Shown: one piece after another, positions 62,033 to 64,000 of the stretch
Position numbering within the stretch: position 1 is the first letter of the stretch
Layout: each line of letters starts with the position of its first letter
DNA from: Legionella taurinensis
Lineage (GTDB): Bacteria; Pseudomonadota; Gammaproteobacteria; Legionellales; Legionellaceae
DNA length: 64,000 nucleotides
Assembly: GCF_900452865.1 (NCBI RefSeq)
Contig: NZ_UGOZ01000001.1
Span: forward strand, 62,001-126,000
Direction: 5' to 3'
The notes under the pieces: model-generated
The model's input: only the letters and a program-made list of their open reading frames with translations
What the model was told of the DNA's origin: nothing
Databases searched by the model: none
Made by a program: the position numbers and the translations under genes

Positions 62033-63322
62033 ATGACTTCATCTCAGCCTCGTCATTACCTCATCCTTTCTGTGGCCATGATGACCTTCCTGCCGCTGCT
62101 CATTAATGTGTCCTTTAAAATCATTAGCCTGCAGGGAATGGTATTTACAGCCAGTAGCGTGCTTTGCCCTCTGGTGGCCTGTTTTTATCTGCTGGTTTTG
62201 AAAGAATGCACGTTGACCCAGCAACGGCAGGTGCTTCATCAATCGCTGCTTGCTCTTTATCTGTTCTCCATTGGGGTTTATTTGTTAGTCAATTTGCCTT
62301 CTGTGGATTATGTCCGCGACAACATGGCTTATCAGATTGTTTTTGAAGACATTCCCAAGAAATTTTTCGCCGCTACCCTCGCATTTGGCTTGAGCTTTTA
62401 TATCCCCCATCTGCTGTGCTGCTCCCCTCAGAATGACACCTTTGCGTCGCCTCGCAAGCGGCTGTTGCTGGCTTTGTTCGGTGGATTCAGTTTTTTTACC
62501 CTGGATTTTTTTCTGCTCTTTTCTGATCCGAAGGTGCCTAATTTTCAGCAGATTTACATCGATTCCCTCATGATTGCTTCCGGCATCATGTTCACCGCCA
62601 GTATTCTGTATCTGGCCGGTTTATTGTTTGGCAGCCGTTTGCGGCTGTTTCGCCGGTCGACGCCGCCGGATTATCTGCTGTCCCCCTTTTACCATTACCT
62701 GCTTGGCTTTTCCGTCGTCATTACTTTGATCTGCTTAGCCTGCGAGTACCGGCTGGTTTCATTTAACAATGGCTGGACCTTACCAGCCAGCGGTATCCTG
62801 TCGCCGTTTCTACTGGTTGCCAGTAATTTGGTGGGCGAGATTTATGATTATCGCGCCAATTTGCGTCTGATGTTTGTGGTATTACTGAGTGAATTAACCT
62901 TTGATGTGTTGTTGATGACGACGATCGTTCTGCCGTCACCGTCCTATTTTGATCTCAATCCCTTTTACCATTTCATTATGCCCCGCCGCATCACAGCGAC
63001 TACCCTGGCCTTGTTTGTCACCTTGACCTGCAATGCCGTGCTGCTTAAGAACCTAAAGGAAAGCGGCTACGCAGGGGGGAATCAGAGCCTGCGTCTCTTT
63101 GTGGCTAACAGTATTGCCATTTCCCTGTTATGCCTGGTCAACTACAGCCTGCTTTTTGCCGGCATCTACCCCTACGAGCAGATTTTTAGTCTGGCGATTA
63201 CGAGTTGGGTTTATAAATTGGTGATGGTGGTTTTAGGATTGCCTCTGGTGTTCTGGCTCTACCGCCTGGTGAGGAAGCGGCAGTCGCTGGGCCTGATGGA
63301 CAGCCGGGCCGGCAAGATTTAA
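62033..63322 (+). CDS. Twelve-span membrane protein, apparently a tandem VUT-family duplication
   Basis: A 429-residue membrane protein with about twelve spans. The C-terminal half resembles VUT/queuosine-precursor transporters: NGWTLPASGILSPFLLVASN with VGEIYDYR in the place of the family's aGxLxyPlxFLxxDixtExyG, and a late TSWVYKLVMVVLGLPLVFWL span. The N-terminal half repeats the theme more weakly (FKIISLQGMVFTASSVLCPL). VUT proteins usually have six spans and 200-240 residues, so this looks like two halves fused. The substrate is unknown. The ATG at 62033 is preferred over an upstream TTG. It converges with glmU. Confidence 0.6.
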   Translation: MTSSQPRHYLILSVAMMTFLPLLINVSFKIISLQGMVFTASSVLCPLVACFYLLVLKECTLTQQRQVLHQSLLALYLFSIGVYLLVNLPSVDYVRDNMAYQIVFEDIPKKFFAATLAFGLSFYIPHLLCCSPQNDTFASPRKRLLLALFGGFSFFTLDFFLLFSDPKVPNFQQIYIDSLMIASGIMFTASILYLAGLLFGSRLRLFRRSTPPDYLLSPFYHYLLGFSVVITLICLACEYRLVSFNNGWTLPASGILSPFLLVASNLVGEIYDYRANLRLMFVVLLSELTFDVLLMTTIVLPSPSYFDLNPFYHFIMPRRITATTLALFVTLTCNAVLLKNLKESGYAGGNQSLRLFVANSIAISLLCLVNYSLLFAGIYPYEQIFSLAITSWVYKLVMVVLGLPLVFWLYRLVRKRQSLGLMDSRAGKI

Positions 63323-63329
63323 AGATCTG

Positions 63330-63343
63330 CCGGCTTAAGCCGG
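63330..63343. terminator. Perfect 14-bp palindrome between convergent genes
   Basis: CCGGCTTAAGCCGG directly precedes the glmU stop. On the plus strand a T-rich run (TTACTGTTCTTTTTTG) follows. It is probably a short bidirectional terminator. Confidence 0.5.
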
Positions 63344-64000
63344 TTACTGTTCTTTTTTGATTGGCCGTTTCCAGCCAAAGACGGTTTTCTGCCGGCTTTC
63401 AGTGAGGGTCAGTTCGCCGGAGGGGACATTTTTACGAATGGTGCTGCCAGCGCCAATGGTGGCATGGGCGCCCACCGTGACCGGTGCAACCAATTGCGTG
63501 TCTGAGCCGATAAACACCCCGTCCTCGATGATGGTTTGATGTTTGTTGACGCCGTCATAATTGCAGGTAATGGTCCCCGCACCGACGTTGACTTTTTTGC
63601 CTAAGGTGACATCCCCCAGATAGCTTAAATGACTGGCTTTACTGCCGGTGTCAAACACCGCGTTTTTGGTTTCAACAAAATTACCTATTTTACAGTGTTC
63701 TGCTAAGCGGGTGCCCGGACGCAGGCGGGCAAACGGGCCGACCTGGCAATGATCACCCAGCACCGCCCCATCCAGGACGCTGTTGCCCAGGACTTCGCAA
63801 TGCTCGCCCAGGGTGACATTGGTCAAGGTGCAATGAGGACCGATACGGCTGCCTTTGCCAAGCGTCACCTTGCCTGAAAAAACGCAATTCACATCAATGA
63901 AAACGTCTTTGCCGCATTCTAATTCGCCGCGAATGTCAATCCGTGCAGCATCGGCAATGCCAATGCCCTGAAGCATGAGTTTTTCGGCCTGGTACTGCTG
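63344..64000 (-). CDS. glmU: Bifunctional GlmU, C-terminal acetyltransferase domain (partial)
   Basis: This is the C-terminal 218 residues of GlmU, running off the right edge. The frame continues upstream of the ATG at 63976 through a Gln-Tyr-Gln-Ala-Glu-Lys-Leu stretch, as expected at the end of the uridyltransferase domain. The left-handed beta-helix of hexapeptide repeats is evident (RIGPHCTLTNVTLGEHCEV, LGDHCQVGPFARLRPGT). The acetyltransferase site has KIGNFVETKNA, SHLSYLGDVTLG and TITCNYDGVNKHQT. GlmU acetylates glucosamine-1-phosphate and makes UDP-GlcNAc for peptidoglycan and LPS. Confidence 0.96.
   Translation of the reverse strand, partial: QQYQAEKLMLQGIGIADAARIDIRGELECGKDVFIDVNCVFSGKVTLGKGSRIGPHCTLTNVTLGEHCEVLGNSVLDGAVLGDHCQVGPFARLRPGTRLAEHCKIGNFVETKNAVFDTGSKASHLSYLGDVTLGKKVNVGAGTITCNYDGVNKHQTIIEDGVFIGSDTQLVAPVTVGAHATIGAGSTIRKNVPSGELTLTESRQKTVFGWKRPIKKEQ

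Noticed and set aside
1-64000. tRNA, rRNA, insertion sequence or prophage genes
   Set aside because: Reading both strands showed no T-loop-like motif in a tRNA context, no transposase or integrase, and no flanking inverted repeats with target duplications. A tRNAscan or ISfinder run would be decisive.

Overview
The window most probably comes from a Legionella or close Legionellales relative (Gammaproteobacteria). This is inferred from gene content and style, not from a database search. The housekeeping genes are gammaproteobacterial: ubiE-ubiJ-ubiB-tatA-tatB, mnmG-rsmG-parA-parB, tesA divergent from ybbA-ybbP, argP divergent from argO, and rnfB-nth. Between them lie large proteins that I cannot assign to any family. 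They have membrane hairpins, coiled coils, internal repeats and acidic C-terminal tails, which is the usual look of Legionella Dot/Icm effectors. No rRNA, tRNA, CRISPR array, insertion sequence or prophage was seen. No gene-free stretch exceeds about 300 bases.

Layout. 0-2.1 kb: end of cydA, then cydB and the small cydX (cytochrome bd quinol oxidase). 2.1-4.4 kb: egtB-egtD (ergothioneine core), convergent on cydX with no gap. 4.6-7.1 kb: a membrane protein and a flavin disulfide reductase. 7.1-10.9 kb: three unassigned, effector-like genes. 10.9-14.7 kb: the yhhQ queuosine-precursor transporter, a fatty-acid-kinase-like DAK2-DegV fusion, an outer-membrane barrel and a secreted protein. 14.7-20.5 kb: ybbP-ybbA, tesA, a lytic transglycosylase and an MsrB-MsrA fusion. 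20.5-23.8 kb: an unknown gene, a degenerate GGDEF protein and an orphan ParB-like protein. 23.8-27.2 kb: tatB-tatA-ubiB-ubiJ-ubiE. 27.3-31.4 kb: a PAS/GAF/GGDEF cyclase behind an attenuator-like leader, an MFS transporter and a DUF6969-like protein. 31.4-32.8 kb: two tiny secreted low-complexity proteins, one with 13 Cys-x-Gly repeats, and a DUF1841 protein. 33-35.7 kb: an unknown gene, argO/argP and a Rieske protein. 35.8-42 kb: an aa3-type cytochrome oxidase operon led by a four-haem cytochrome c. 42-48 kb: a small unknown gene, an EAL phosphodiesterase and parB-parA-rsmG-mnmG. 48-53.3 kb: a large multi-spanning unknown, manC, queC and a small membrane protein with an acidic tail. 53.4-56.6 kb: metG, rnfB and nth. 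56.7-63.3 kb: a 622-residue repeat protein, corA, a 728-residue repeat protein ending in a CaaX box, and a VUT-like double membrane protein. 63.3 kb to the end: the C-terminal part of glmU.

The genes share several themes. Respiration and redox defence: bd oxidase, aa3 oxidase with its own multihaem donor, ubiquinone synthesis, ergothioneine, methionine sulfoxide repair. Cyclic-di-GMP signalling: one intact cyclase, one degenerate GGDEF that keeps its I-site, one EAL enzyme. Queuosine supply: yhhQ, queC and the VUT-like double protein. The most interesting items are the probable secreted effectors, above all the CaaX-terminated protein at 59.7-61.9 kb, and the exported Cys-x-Gly peptide at 31.5 kb.
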